From NCBI GenBank assembly GCA_013076295.1, contig RQOL01000872.1:62001-126000 (forward strand): 64,000 nucleotides of DNA. Reading direction: 5' to 3'. Positions 45,811-57,945 of this stretch are shown one piece after another. The notes under the pieces were generated by a model. That model was given only the letters and a program-made list of their open reading frames with translations. It was not told the DNA's origin and did no database searches. Source of the stretch: Sanderia malayensis. Its lineage: Eukaryota > Cnidaria > Scyphozoa > Semaeostomeae > Pelagiidae. How positions within the stretch are numbered: the stretch's first letter is position 1; every line of letters begins with the position of its first letter. The position numbers were made by a program, and so were the translations under genes.

Positions 45811-48800
45811 CTAAGGCCTGTATATATCATGTCGTACCCTGGGTCTTGAAGCCGCGGGGCTCCTAAATCCAAAGTTTGGTTGCTGAGATTGGTGCTGTTG
45901 CATCAGTTGGCCGCGCTGCATTGCCGCATTATGAAGTTGCTGTTGATGGTACATATTAATGGCTGCCGGCGTTTGTTGCTGGCTGTGATGATAATGCTGG
46001 CGCATTGCCGTGTCTGGCACTACACCGTTCGTCGCAGCTAGTCCACCGTGGTGCATTTGCTGGGTCGCATGATGGTATGATGCCTGTCCACCTGTTACCT
46101 GCTGTTGCTGGTGGTATTCTGCTGCATTCCGAGGCAGTGGGTATGCCTGTGTGAAACCGCCCTGCTGTTGGTGATAGGTAGAGGCGGCATCGCCTGGGTA
46201 AGCGGACATGTACATGAGCGGATTTGACGAAGACACGAGTTGTTGGTGACTGTATGTGGTCTGCGGATACTGCTGCATGTTAGCTTGTTGCATCGAAGGC
46301 TGTTGGTTGATCGGCTTTTGCATTGATGTCTGTTTGAAGGCCACATCTGTTGAGCTTTCAATTACCAATCCGCCTGATTGGCTGGCCTAATTAAGAAACA
46401 AATCCAATGGCATCAAATAAAAAGCAGCAAAATGCCCAAATGAGAACGCTTATTCTTGCTTTATCAAAGTCTTCATAAACAGATACAAGTACTTGTCTTC
46501 CTAAAGCCTGGTTTCCATATAGTCGCAGAGTGTTGCAGGATGTCGCAGACTTTGGCGACACTCTGCGACAAATGGAAACCATACAGTCTACTCTCAATAA
46601 GTGGAACCTGCACGGGACCGAAAAAAATGATTCCACTTATCCGAATTTTAGGTTTGTTAATGCAAATCCAAGGGACCGGGGAAATTGGTTCTACCCACTA
46701 ATCCGGGGTTCCACTATCAAGAGTAGACTGTATTTTCATGCATGGAGACATTCTGCAACACCCAGCGGCAACCTGCAACACTTTGTGACTATATAGAACA
46801 AGGCTGAAATATTACTGAGATAACCTGCAGGTCATTGGAATAGCATTAATCTTACCGATGGTGGTATGAATCCTGAATTGGCAGTTGCTACTTCCGAAAT
46901 AAATTGCGCGACCTGTGGAAAGAAATAACAATTACTAAAACATCACGGAAACCAACTCAATCGCTATAGATATACAGTATGAAATATCAATTATATTATA
47001 TTATGTCTAATTTAGCCTACAACACTATATACAATCGCAATACAGTATAATATAGCATAGTATAACATAGCATAGTACAGTATAGCAGAGTAGAGTAGAA
47101 CATAGTATAGCATAGCATAGCATAGTATGGTAGTAGAGCATGGTGTAATATAGCATAGTCTAGCATAGTCTAGTATAGTATAGTATAGTATAGTATAGTA
47201 TAACACACTGTAGCATAGCATGGCATAGTACAGTATAGAGTAGAGAGTATAGAAAGCATAGTGCTATTGACCTGCATTGTAAGGTATAGATTTGCTTAAT
47301 ATAGTATAGTCTAATTTCTTGCAAATATTGAATCCTATGAAAAACCTCTTTCCAAGCTTTCCTACCTTATCGTTATTCATATTCGCTTGATTGTTTACTT
47401 GACCACCACCATCCTGTTTGTTTCTCTGTGAATCTGGTCTACCTCTCTGCTTCCCAAACTGTCCATCTATGCGTTCATTGTTACGTCTTTCAGCTATACT
47501 TTCATCTTCCTTCCCACTCCGTCTTTCTCTTTCCATGATTTTCTTTTCATGTCCTTTTCCTTCTCGCTTCACCCGTCCAAACTTTTCCTTCGTTCGTTCT
47601 TGATTTCCAGCCTTCTGATGATTCTTTTCCCTTGCTTCATCATACGCCATCATATCTGGATATCCTCGGCCTTTTCTATCATAATTGCGCTGGTCATCTT
47701 GGTAATCTCTGCTGCCTTGGTCGTACAAACTCCTTTGATTGCGACCAGCGTTCCTCCGATCATTGCCGTAATTGGATCTCTGTGGTCGCCTCTGGTCGCT
47801 TCTTGCATTTCCCATGTCCTTCTGCTCGTCTAGCCTCATCCGCCTGTCAAGCAATTCAATTACATTGTCTATATCTTTATCAACATGTCGTTCGGTTTTC
47901 TTTCTTTTATTCTCTTTCTCATCTTCTTTCTTTCCACCTTCAACAGCGCGTCCACTCTGATTCGACTCCTTGTGGCTACATTCCTTTGCACCTTTATCAC
48001 TATTCGGTCTTTGGTCGGGCTTTGTACCTTTCGTTGTCACTCCCTCCCCTCTTTGACCGTGCCTGAGTCTTTCCATTCGGGGAGGTAGATCTCGTTTCCC
48101 AAAGTCATGAGCTTGTTGTTGTTGTTGTTGTTGCTGTTGTTTTTGTTGTTCTTTGGGACGCAATTGCTTGCCTTCACTTCCACCAGGTTTTTCTTTATCC
48201 CGCCTGCTTTGGGTTCTTTTAGGTGCAGGGGTAACTTTTTCTTCATTCCTCATTTTATCTTCATTCCTCATTTTACCTTCATCCTTCATTTTATCTCCAT
48301 TCTTTATTTTATCTTCATTCTTAATTTTATCTTCATTTTTCACTTTATCTTCGCTCTTCATTTTATCTTCATTCTTCATTTTGTCTTCATTCTTCATTTT
48401 ATCTTCATTCTTCGTTTTATCTTCTTTCTTCATTTTATCTTCATTATTCATTCTATCGCGCAAAAATTTTTCGTTCTCGCGTTTCTTCTTTGGGTTTTTC
48501 TCTATAGAAATGACATAACATTGATTTATAATATACCATATGTTGTATACATTCATTTGACATCTCCAAACTATTTCAACATCACTATTGTTCAGCGATT
48601 CATTTTATATTCAATCATATCGCGATATCCATAAAAATGATCGACAACAAGTAACGAACATCGTGTGCAGCTGAACCTCGACACTTCAAACGAGTGGGTG
48701 AAACAAAAATTTGATTCGAGTGAACCAGAGTTTAGATCTAAATCAAGAGAGTTAGAAAATTGTGCAATTGTGAAATTTGTCTTGTTAAAAATTAGTTAGT

Positions 48801-51800
48801 CAACTTATTGATGTTCAGTTACATCAACAACAACTAAAATGTCTACAAACCTTCGCTTTTCCAAATTTTCTTTTCTTCTGACGATTTAATCTGCTTCTCG
48901 TGCTGGAAGCCTGGGGGCTTTGCCTTTTGGCTAAGTTTAGATTTTGTTTCTAAACAGAGGAAAGTATGGTGTCTTTACTATAGTCATTGTTTCTCACATT
49001 TCATATGTTCATCAAAAATTTACTCAATTCGTTGTACTCAAGAGAGAAAAACTACGCCATAAACTTGCAAAGTTTCCATAAAAACTTTCAAACTCAACCA
49101 TTCTGAGCCATTCTGCAACTGATTACAATAAACATATGGAGACACATCCTTTGCATTTTTAAATGTAGCCAGAGAAGTCATAATGCAACAAGAAAAATGT
49201 ATTTGAAAGTAGACACTGCTGAATCGGCATAAAAACACTCTTGACTTCGCCATCGCTTGGACCCGATTTTACAAACCATTTTACGAACCACCACTTAACA
49301 AACCACTGTAGCACGCTGTCAATGTTGACAAGCAAAACAAGATAACTACTCAACAAGCAACGATTGAGACCTGTTGTCATAATTAAAATGAGAAAATAGC
49401 TCCACAAACCTTTAATCTTGATTACTCCACCTGTTGACTGGGGTCTCTTGTTGGCAAATGAGTTTTCATCAAATGGTACAAATAATGGAGGACCACCTTC
49501 GGCCATGAGTACTTTGCGTTGGATTTTGCTGACATTCTGCAATCAAGAATTAGACAATGATACAAATTTCAACAATAAGGCAACACAAAGGCAAATACAC
49601 AATAACTTGTGACACTGAATAGCTGGTGTGATAAAATGCATGATCACAAACTCTACAAGACGGATCTATGGGAATCTATACTAAGAACAGGCGTATCTGT
49701 GATGGTAAAAAACGACAAAGCAAGATTGTGCACTCATTCAAGAATGCACTGAATTCGATATAAAATGGTGCAGCTCTCCTCCTAGAGCTTCGATAAACAA
49801 ACATTGGTGTCTGTAGTATAATCCTTTTGTCTCCAAGCACAGTAAGGGACGGGTCATTAATTCTTGCCAGGGCGGAAGACATCTGGGAGGACATCTGGTA
49901 CAACCAGCGATTGTACCAAATAATTTGAAAAATGAATGATAATTAATAAATAATGATGACTCATCTATTGTCCTTGCAAGTTGCTCAAGAGCATTGGTTG
50001 ATGCAAAACATCAAGGGATGCATTCTAACCTGAGATATCTCCCACTTTGATACAAGATGGGGCACCTCTCCTCCTAGAACTTTGATACTGCTTTGACTGA
50101 GAAGTAGAAAACCATGCTCCAAAGTAATTTTCCCATTCAGACATATCTTTGTGCCAGGATGTGTAGACAAACTAAACAGAATAAAGCAAAGTATGATATT
50201 TACAAAATCATTATCAGCCATCCTTCTGACTAAAAAAACAAGACCTAGATGTTAATGGCTTTCACAGATGTCTCATATGAGAACATCAGCATCAAAGTGA
50301 TTGAGCTACTAAGATATCCAAGCAACAGTTTGATAAAACAATAGAAAACAAATCCAACATCTACCTTAATGCTTGTATTGGTTCGATTTCAATGGCAGTG
50401 CAGTTAATGACACTATCAGACAAAAGGAATCTTAGCATTCGAGGGGCAACTGTGGAGTCTTCTTTGGCATTCGGAGCTGAGATATTTCTGATTCTTTGAA
50501 TCTGAAGAACAATGGGGCCATTGATCTGGAAAAACCAAAAAATATATCATAAATACTATGCTTGATATGTTATTAAAGTCTCCATACATTTTATGCATTT
50601 TTTATAAAAACAGTTGGTTACAGTTTCAGCTTAGAAGTTCTTAATTTTTCATAAACCTTTAGCCTCAAGTAATCCTTAATTTGTGTGCACAGCTGTGTCT
50701 GGGCATAAGAATTACTTAATAAAGTAATTCAGGCCTATGCATTAGATGCTGCACCTTTAACTTTTATTGTATTCTGTTGTCCTGCTGCAAATTTGTTGTT
50801 TTTCAATTGTTGCTTTCATTTCTTGAGTTCTGTTGAATCTCAGCTTGTTATGTTTCTGATGTTTTTCTTATTTTTGTGCAAATTTTAGCCTAATGTTTCC
50901 TATAAATGTTGCTGTCATGAACAAAGCATGTACCTAAAACAGTTAAGAAGTTGTACTCCTGAATTTCTGCATAATTTTACAAATTAAAAGGGAATTTCTT
51001 GAGCCTTACTTCTGTTATCTTCCCTTTGTTGATATCAGCTGGTAAAACTTGTTTTCCAATCTCTCTTAGATCAGTCTTGGAAATAAAGAAAAAAACAAGC
51101 TATTGAGATGGTACCTGTATAATTCTCTCACTCACAACATGAATCAAATAGGGCAGACAACTTACATGCATTAGTTACTTACATGCAATGCATTACGGAT
51201 GATTTCGTTCTTAGATGGTTTGTCACTGGAGCAAATATTCTTGCAATAATTAAATCCTTTTTCAGAAAGAAACCTGCAAATATGAATCACAAAGATATCA
51301 TGGTAAAGATGAGATTATACAAAGTTTCAATATGTTATTTGGTTTAGTTAAGGTAGGTATATGAGATACAAAGAATAGGTTAATTCCATGTATATTAGAT
51401 TTTGTGTCACATCATATCACATGGCACTTACACATGGATTCATAGATGCAGACCACATGGGGGCTTGGGGACTTGACTATTCCTCTAGGTAGCCCAATTT
51501 GGGAAGTTCAATTCCACCAAACAAGGATTAGGAGATGCAAATTAATGACTTAAGTTCATTAAAAAATCACAAATCGAACAGCTAATGTGATAATATTGGG
51601 TATATATTATTTTCTGTTTCATTTAAATGCTTTGTTTTTAATGGATCATATATGATTGGTAATGTACGCAGTAAAATTTATTTAAATTTATTTGTCAGGG
51701 TGAAATTGATTTTAATGAGGCCCCCTTCAGAAAATTATAAGTCGGCAGTACCCTTTCACTTGGAGGATAAAAGGGGCAATAGAAATACAAGATACAACTA

Positions 51801-52105
51801 TATATTGGTTATATACTAATACAAACAAAACTTCCTAAAAGCAATTAATCGGCGTTTATATCAGCGCAGAAACAACTCATAATTCATAGTTTTTGCTTCT
51901 CTTTAAAACCTTTCCCAAGGCCTATTAAATTCACCCTCGTGAGCTTAGCTCAGCCTGCCATCTGACAACCTTAATGATATCTACCATTAGTACTTGCAAA
52001 TAATTAATAGGCCAATCAAACTAGGGACTAGGTAAAGCACATGTTGAACGAATAATAATCATTGAATAAAAACAATTACCATCCATCCTTTTCTAGCTGC
52101 TCCAT
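45811..52105 (-). CDS. TDRD3: TDRD3-like protein, no Tudor domain visible
   Basis: Ten exons: 52105-52080, 51273-51183, 51075-51010, 50525-50365, 50171-50030, 49536-49410, 48949-48851, 48501-47366, 46912-46856, 46386-45811. They are consistent in phase and give 826 aa. The N-terminal 165 residues match the TDRD3/RMI1-type OB fold that binds topoisomerase 3B: DGWFLSEKGFNYC, TDLREIGKQVLPADINKGKI, GPIVLQIQRIRNISAPN, APRMLRFLLSD, THPGTKICLNGKI, VLGGEVPHLVSKWE. The TDRD3 hallmark GGPPLFVPF follows at about 176. After that the protein diverges: about 12 copies of a hexad KNEDKM, a long Arg/Lys/Asp/Glu-rich region, and a Gln/His/Met-rich C-terminus ending HDIYRP. I find no UBA and no Tudor signature. 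A missed exon in the 2.2-kb stretch 46912-49410 is possible but every junction is already in phase. Confidence 0.85.
46505..46805. mobile_element. Harbinger-like MITE interrupted by a second element
   Basis: The left end AGCCTGGTTTCCATATAGTCG and the right end ACTATATAGAACAAGGCT are inverted and match the element at 24525. GTGTTGCAGG-type motifs are repeated inside. The target site is degenerate. It lies in the last intron of the TDRD3-like gene. Confidence 0.6.
46584..46730. mobile_element. Nested pogo/Tigger-like MITE
   Basis: 147 bp with ends CAGTCTACTCTCAATAAGTGG / complement, flanked by TA. The CAGT...ACTCTC...AAGTGG terminus is of the Tigger/pogo type. It sits inside the 46505-46805 element. 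Confidence 0.75.
47015..47245. repeat. ATAGC/ATAGT pentanucleotide satellite
   Basis: About 45 imperfect copies of a 5-bp unit (CATAG, TATAG) in an intron of the TDRD3-like gene. Confidence 0.9.
48230..48455 (-). repeat. 18-bp coding repeat (KNEDKM hexads)
   Basis: About twelve units within the large exon of the TDRD3-like gene encode KNEDKM and variants (KSEDKV, KNEDKI, KNGDKM, KDEGKM, RNEDKM). The product should form a highly charged single helix or disordered linker. Confidence 0.9.
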
Positions 52106-52531
52106 CTTTGCTCACAAATGCATAAAGTCGTCAAAGCACAAACGCAAAACTAAAATAACTTCTTGTTCACCTCCGCAGGAATCCTCCTGGTGGCATGGTG
52201 AATGAATTTTGTACCTGCACTGCACGTTATTCTCTCTATCTCTCCCACTCTTGTGGACAGTATTCAATGATAGTTTTCAAATGAAGCATCATTTGAACCG
52301 ATTTCAAATTAATTTTGGGGCACACACCACACGACTCTTGAAAAGAAACTGCTTCATAAAAAAATAAAACAAGGATGGGAAATAATATAAGAAATTTAGT
52401 ATATCCAGATTAAAAATACTCAAAAAACTAAACTTAGTGAGCAAAAGTTACGCACCAGCTGATGAAAAGTGGCGTCTAAAGTTGCTCAAAGTCCAACTTC
52501 TTCCTCGTCTTACCCGGACGATGTACATCTA
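52106..52531. promoter_or_regulatory. Upstream region of the TDRD3-like gene
   Basis: Sequence before the minus-strand start codon at 52105. No TATA box is obvious. It ends at the transposon end at 52532. Confidence 0.4.
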
Positions 52532-52853
52532 TACCGTAAATCCTCCAATTGGCCCCCCCCCCTCGAATAAGCCCCCACCCATAACATGCTGATATTTGCG
52601 TACAACTAATATTCTTCTAGCAGTTTTTCACCAATATCTGAGCATTCTTCTGATTATCTGTGTATGCAAAACATGCAAAATACTTCGCTGGAACAACTAA
52701 ACCATTTCCCGTGTCTTTTCCCAGTAACAACATCAAATTTTGTGCCATATTTCAGATAGATTCATAAGCCCCCCCCCCCCCTCCAATACGCCCCCCTCTG
52801 AAAATGTCACAAATAAATAAGCCCCCAGAGGGCTAATTCGAGGATTTATGGTA
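52532..52853. mobile_element. MITE with TACCGTAAAT ends
   Basis: 322 bp with ends TACCGTAAATCCTC / GAGGATTTATGGTA and GCCCCCC tracts with TCGAATAAG motifs inside. Same family as 25074-25516. Confidence 0.75.
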
Positions 52854-53382
52854 CACAAATAGCTAAGAAAACAACTGTTGCGAAATATTGGGCAAAAAAA
52901 GATGCAGTAAAACGGCAATGATACCGTGGCAGAGGATTTCAGCCGAGCAAAAAACCCGAGTGTCCATACCTATAACATTATTACGTTTACGTTTCTATAT
53001 ACATCATTCACGTTTTTATATAAATATCTCCAATATCTCTAACAAACTTGTGGCGCGATGTCTGAATACTAAATCAAAATTTTTTCCCAGCAGGTACGAA
53101 AGCAGCCATCGTAGCGGCAACAGTGGAATGATTGGTGTTGTGAATTTAAGCAGCGGTTGTCGCAGTGTGGCCATAAACCATACCAGCATTTCATTGTTTA
53201 TGACGTCAAATAAATAATAATGTTGCTATAGATATATAAGATAAACAACCATCACAAATTCAGTTGCAATTTCGCAATTTCCAAAGTGCACACAGGAGAG
53301 ACCCTATTCAATTTCAATCGCTAAACAATAAATTTTTCCATTTATTTGGGATAAATTGAGCATCAAAAGTCGAAATTTGAAA

Positions 53383-55928
53383 ATGGAATACAGCATTCGA
53401 AAATCGATCGCTAAACTCAAAGCTTCGCTTGAAAAACCATCACAATATTATGCCGAGGAGAAGGTAGGACTAATCAATTGATTAACAAACATTGGCACAA
53501 ATTTTAAAGAACATTTCTCTGCACAATGAACATTTGGTACGAAATGAATGACCAAAAAACTGGAGCATATTGTTCCTCCGTTAACTTGTTGGAAATACCG
53601 ACCCACCTTCAACCTTTGTGGCGAAGAATTTCACGTTTTTCGGTAACTTTAAAGTCTTATAAGAAAAAAAGAGATTGCTTTTTGCCTAAAACACGGAAAC
53701 GTTTCTTAAACTTGCACAGAAATAACGAAATAGCTATGTAATTTATATTGTTAAGTAGCGTACTGACCAAACACAAACCAGAACTTTAATATGTAGAAGT
53801 ATTTATTGGTAGAAATAATTTCATAAAAATATGGAAAAACGATATGCGCCATTATTAATTAGCTATTGTTGTCTAAGACCAATCACTAGGTCTGGCGCCT
53901 ATCCCAAAGTGCTTAGCAAGCTAGCGTAACACCCAGATTAACAAAATCAATTTGACTTATTTGCATGCAATTCATTTTGTAAATCATTAAGCCTAAATTA
54001 TAGTACTTTTCATTTAACTTAACGAAATTGATCATATATCATGTTATTTTGAGTCATTATTATCACTAATATTCATTTTAACTTTTATTATTAGCTTTAC
54101 TATCTGGAACGAACTAATGGCAATAAGATTTGGAGAATGTTTAACAGCTTATTGCTTAATATAGGTAACATATAACTTTATAACACGTCACTCAGCTTAA
54201 CAAGTAAACGTGCTTATTGCAGAAGCTAGTTCTACACTTGCATCAGTTGAACAGAAATAAATATATACATAAACATTGTTTCTCTAGATTGCCTCTATAG
54301 TAGGTTGGCTGATCTGACAGAAGTCAGAGATGATCAGCAGGGCAACATGAAGAAAATGCAAATGCCTACTTATCGAAAGTTTGCATTCAATAAGGTACAT
54401 TATATTTCATATTTTCATGGCTCCAGTTGACTTTTATAGTTCCTTTTAATTCTCTTTGCATTCAGTTTAAGTGCTTGATATAACTCTTACTCTAAAACAG
54501 ATCAAAGATCATGTCAATGAGATCTTAGAGCACCATGCAGACCTTTATTCAATGGTAAGATGATGAACTCAAGTTAATTCCAATGCACAATAAAAATAAT
54601 CTATAATTACAAATCTGTCATCTGGTTTAGACATTTAACAACCTGTAGATCTTATGTACAACTATTTCCCATTTATAGATTGCAAGCTACCATATGAGTG
54701 TCCGGAACAAGATTCTGGACCTGGCAGCATATGTCAAAAGGATCATGAAAACTTGGGACAGGTTCTTTTATGGAATAACATTGATGGTAGGCATTTCTTC
54801 ACTATTTTTAATGCATGTTAACAAGAAGGCGAATGATGTGAAAGTATCTAGGGCTATGTTCAGTATCAAAGCAATACAAATTATCTATTTTAGTCACAAG
54901 ATGATGTCGAAAGACTGGCAGAAGACATCAAAATATTCCATAGAAACTCGTATTTTAATACGAGAACATGCTCTAAAAAACTACTGGAGATAAGAGATGA
55001 TCTGACCGAGGTAATTGCTTCCTGCAAAACAAGAACATACAAGGAAGCACAAGCATGCTACGACAGAACATCTCACCTATTCAGAATGGAAAGCCTAAAA
55101 TTTGAGGAAGAATACTTAAATGATTCAGAAGACAGCCTTGCATGTCTGCAGAAAAACAACAACAAGCGAAAAGAAAAGAAATCAAAGAAACCAGAAAAGA
55201 AGAGGTGTCCGCCAACAAAGCTATCTTCTATGGCAGAAAACAAAGAAGATACATGTTCTTCGTCTGGCAATGCTAATGTGCATTCAGCACAGGTGAGAAA
55301 AATAACTCTTGCTGAATACTTGTCGAGAAAAAGAAGCGATTCTCAATGCCAGTCATCAAAACAAATGACAAGTATTGAGAATGCAAAAGTCGAAGAAGCT
55401 AAGCAATTAGTTGAACCTGAAGCTGAGATGCCAGAAGATTATCAAAGGTTGACAATGAATCACAAGGCACCACAGTCGATGAAAAGATCAATTTCTTTGG
55501 TGTACAAAGAATATAGGCAAGGCAGCTTGAAGAAAAGAGTTGCTTATCAACAGCATCGAGCAGAAGCAAAAAGAATTAAGTTATCGCCCGATCAAGAAGA
55601 AGAAATGCAAAGGAAAAGAGTGGCAGAAGAGTTCAATACCAACACAAAAAAGATCATGGAAATCTATTTGTCAAAAAAGAAAAATGAAGCAAAAAGCAAA
55701 ATCCCAGTTTCAGAATACAGAAGGGATAAGGATCTTGAAATTCAATTTGGAAAACAACGGAAAGCTGAGAATGACAACGCAACACTTACGTTTAGAAAGC
55801 CAGCCCCTCCAAAGCCAACTAAATTAGGGAGCCATCAATTGCAAGAGAAATGCTGCTGCAAAGACAAAGGAGACTGCATCATTAATTCCAATTCCAAAAA
55901 GACAGGGCTTGGTGCAGGACAATGCTAA
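53383..55928 (+). CDS. Unrecognised basic coiled-coil protein, copy A
   Basis: Six exons, 53383-53463, 54095-54164, 54288-54394, 54501-54554, 54679-54786 and 54894-55928, join in phase to 484 aa. I do not recognise the family. The first 230 residues are helical (MEYSIRKSIAKLKASLEKPS at the start; IKDHVNEILEHHADLYSM; EIRDDLTEVIASCKTRTYKE). The rest is Lys/Glu-rich with nuclear-localisation-like tracts (KRKEKKSKKPEKKR) and KKRVAYQQHRAEAKRIKL. Relative to copy B, an extra G near 55829 shifts the frame and cuts off a C-terminal part of about 235 residues, which continues in the next frame to about 56552 with a further disruption near 56170. So copy A is either truncated or mis-assembled at these points. 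Confidence 0.65.
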
Positions 55929-56552
55929 CGATGCAAAAAAGGTTGCAGTAGACACAGGATACTTTGGAACAACCAAAAGAATGTCACAAGATGTGACATT
56001 TGGCACTGGCTTTATCCGTTGCTATGTCAGTAAATTAAGGATGGCTGATCAAGCAAATAATAAGCGATTTAAAACTGCTGCTACATCGACCAAAAGAGCT
56101 GTTCCAGCCATTATCTCACATTCAGCCAGGCCAAAATTCAGCAGTAATACTTGTAGAACAGCAAGGCCTGTGGTACGAAAGAGCAAAATGAAAGGGCAAG
56201 CATAAACAAGGAAAGAATGCCAAACAGTGTCATTCCAGCGACCAGCCAAGCTATGAAAACCGTATCTAAAGTTTCCCTACAGGATTCTAAAAAAAGAAAA
56301 AGAAGTGGAAAGGAGGAACAAGCTCAAATAAGTTCCACCACAACAAAACAAATTGCAATTGGCATTCCGCCATTGGCCAAAAGAGTCAAGTTATGCGAAG
56401 CTCATCAAAGCAACAGTGACGTGAAGAGATACGACTCCAACTGCAATGAATGCAAATCGATCAGAAAGAAGAAGCTCGAGAACCTGGTCATTGAAAAGAA
56501 AGCCAAAGATGAAGCAAACAAAAAGATGCATTTTTCTAAATTAAATCTATGA

Positions 56553-56980
56553 TGGAACTCAGGAGACAATGAAATGCAGCTCACAAACTGCTTCTTAAAT
56601 TTAACTTTAAATTTATTTAATTACATATATAGATAATCCTAGGTTTTAAAGTAATGTATTTATTATGAATGGCAAATATTTTATAAGGCAACTCAATTTA
56701 TGAGGTTATTTATCAGAATAGTAAATCACAATATTGACTTATAATTGTAATAGTTGATTTGCTATGAAAATAAGGCAGACATTGAACTGAACTGTGTGTT
56801 TATTTCTTATTGCAACTCTTTCATCACCAAATTACATAAAAGGAGAATAGCACTGCTTTAAAAGCAAGCAGCATTTGCTCCTAATGACACAGCGAAAATA
56901 GAAAGGATTGGAGAACAGAGAGATATTACAGCTGGAACATAAGGAAGAAGTTATAGTAAATGGAATCAAAGTCAACCACT
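56553..56980. other. 3' region of copy A
   Basis: AT-rich probable 3' untranslated sequence. No gene is seen. Confidence 0.45.
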
Positions 56981-56997
56981 CAGACTCACCAGCTTCA

Positions 56998-57046
56998 ATG
57001 CCAGTTTCTTCCTTAATTTCTCTTATCACAGTATCACCTGAAGTAA
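56998..57046 (-). pseudogene. Orphan Nudix-box exon (duplicate)
   Basis: Reads DTVIREIKEETGIEA on the minus strand, with acceptor and donor like the exon at 61766-61813. It lies beyond the 3' end of the NUDT6-like gene and has no upstream partner exons, so it is a by-product of the tandem duplication. Confidence 0.75.
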
Positions 57047-57945
57047 AGATAACTACAATAATACAGAAACAGCTCTTTTTAGCCCTGGGAGGGAGGCTCA
57101 ACAGAGAGGGGGGCCTGATTCAAAATCTCAACTCAAAAAAGAAGCTTATTAGAGATGGGAACGTAACAAAAAGTGGGGCTTTTATGGCAGCATATATAAA
57201 AATATTAGAAATATACAAGTCATTCTCCAAGACCATTATATTTGCGCATCGATATTCTGATGTTGACTGCCTGCTTCTGATGCAGCACGAGTACCAAATG
57301 AAAAGTCCTTTAAGTTTTTAATATCCCTGTCCTTCGGCCACAACTCGTAGAGTGCATAAAAAGACAACATTGCATAGCATGAGTAATAGAATTGGTCTCA
57401 ATTCTAGAGTAACTATTTCATATATATGGGTCAGTGAACACGCTAACACATACGCAAGATCCATATGTGATGAATAAGAGAAGATTAAGGTTTTAAAGGT
57501 CTATGAAAAATATTGAATGTTTTATCATAAGGTGGAATCCAACTAGTCATTCGCTCTTACAATAGCCATTTTTCAAACCTGATAAAGCCAGCGCAGCGAC
57601 ACGCCTTGTAAACGGTGTTGAGTCTTTGGATTGGAGCCAGATAATCAAGTGGTAATCATGCGCATTTGGCAATCTCAGTTTCGCATATCTTGATGTCAAA
57701 TGTCAAAGGTTGAAGGCGACATATGAAGTACAGATCGGACATGTTAAAAGCCACACCATGTTGCTGTCGAAATGTCAACAATGCTTTGAATTCTACGAAA
57801 GCAAACAGTTATTTAAAAGTATTCATCAACTATATAATGCTTAATGATAAAGAATATAAAAAAAGTAAACTTTGGTTCTTAGGTTTTCTCCAAAAAATAA
57901 CGTAGGCAAAATTGTATAAAAAAATTCAGTAAAAATCTCGCAAGG

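Larger units (their letters stand above)
53128..57100. repeat. Tandem duplication, copy A
   Basis: From ATGATTGGTGTTGTGAATTT (53128) on, the sequence matches copy B (57946-62000) over about 4 kb. The flanks to the left of the two copies are unrelated. Copies differ by many single-base indels and some substitutions, the latter denser beyond about 56150. Confidence 0.9.

Noticed and set aside
48107..48634. 175-codon plus-strand hydrophobic frame
   Set aside because: It is the antisense shadow of the KNEDKM repeat exon of the TDRD3-like gene.
57656..57658. TGA as selenocysteine or recoded Trp
   Set aside because: All other genes in the window use TGA or TAA as ordinary stops, and the same gene has frame shifts, so a dead gene or sequencing error is simpler.
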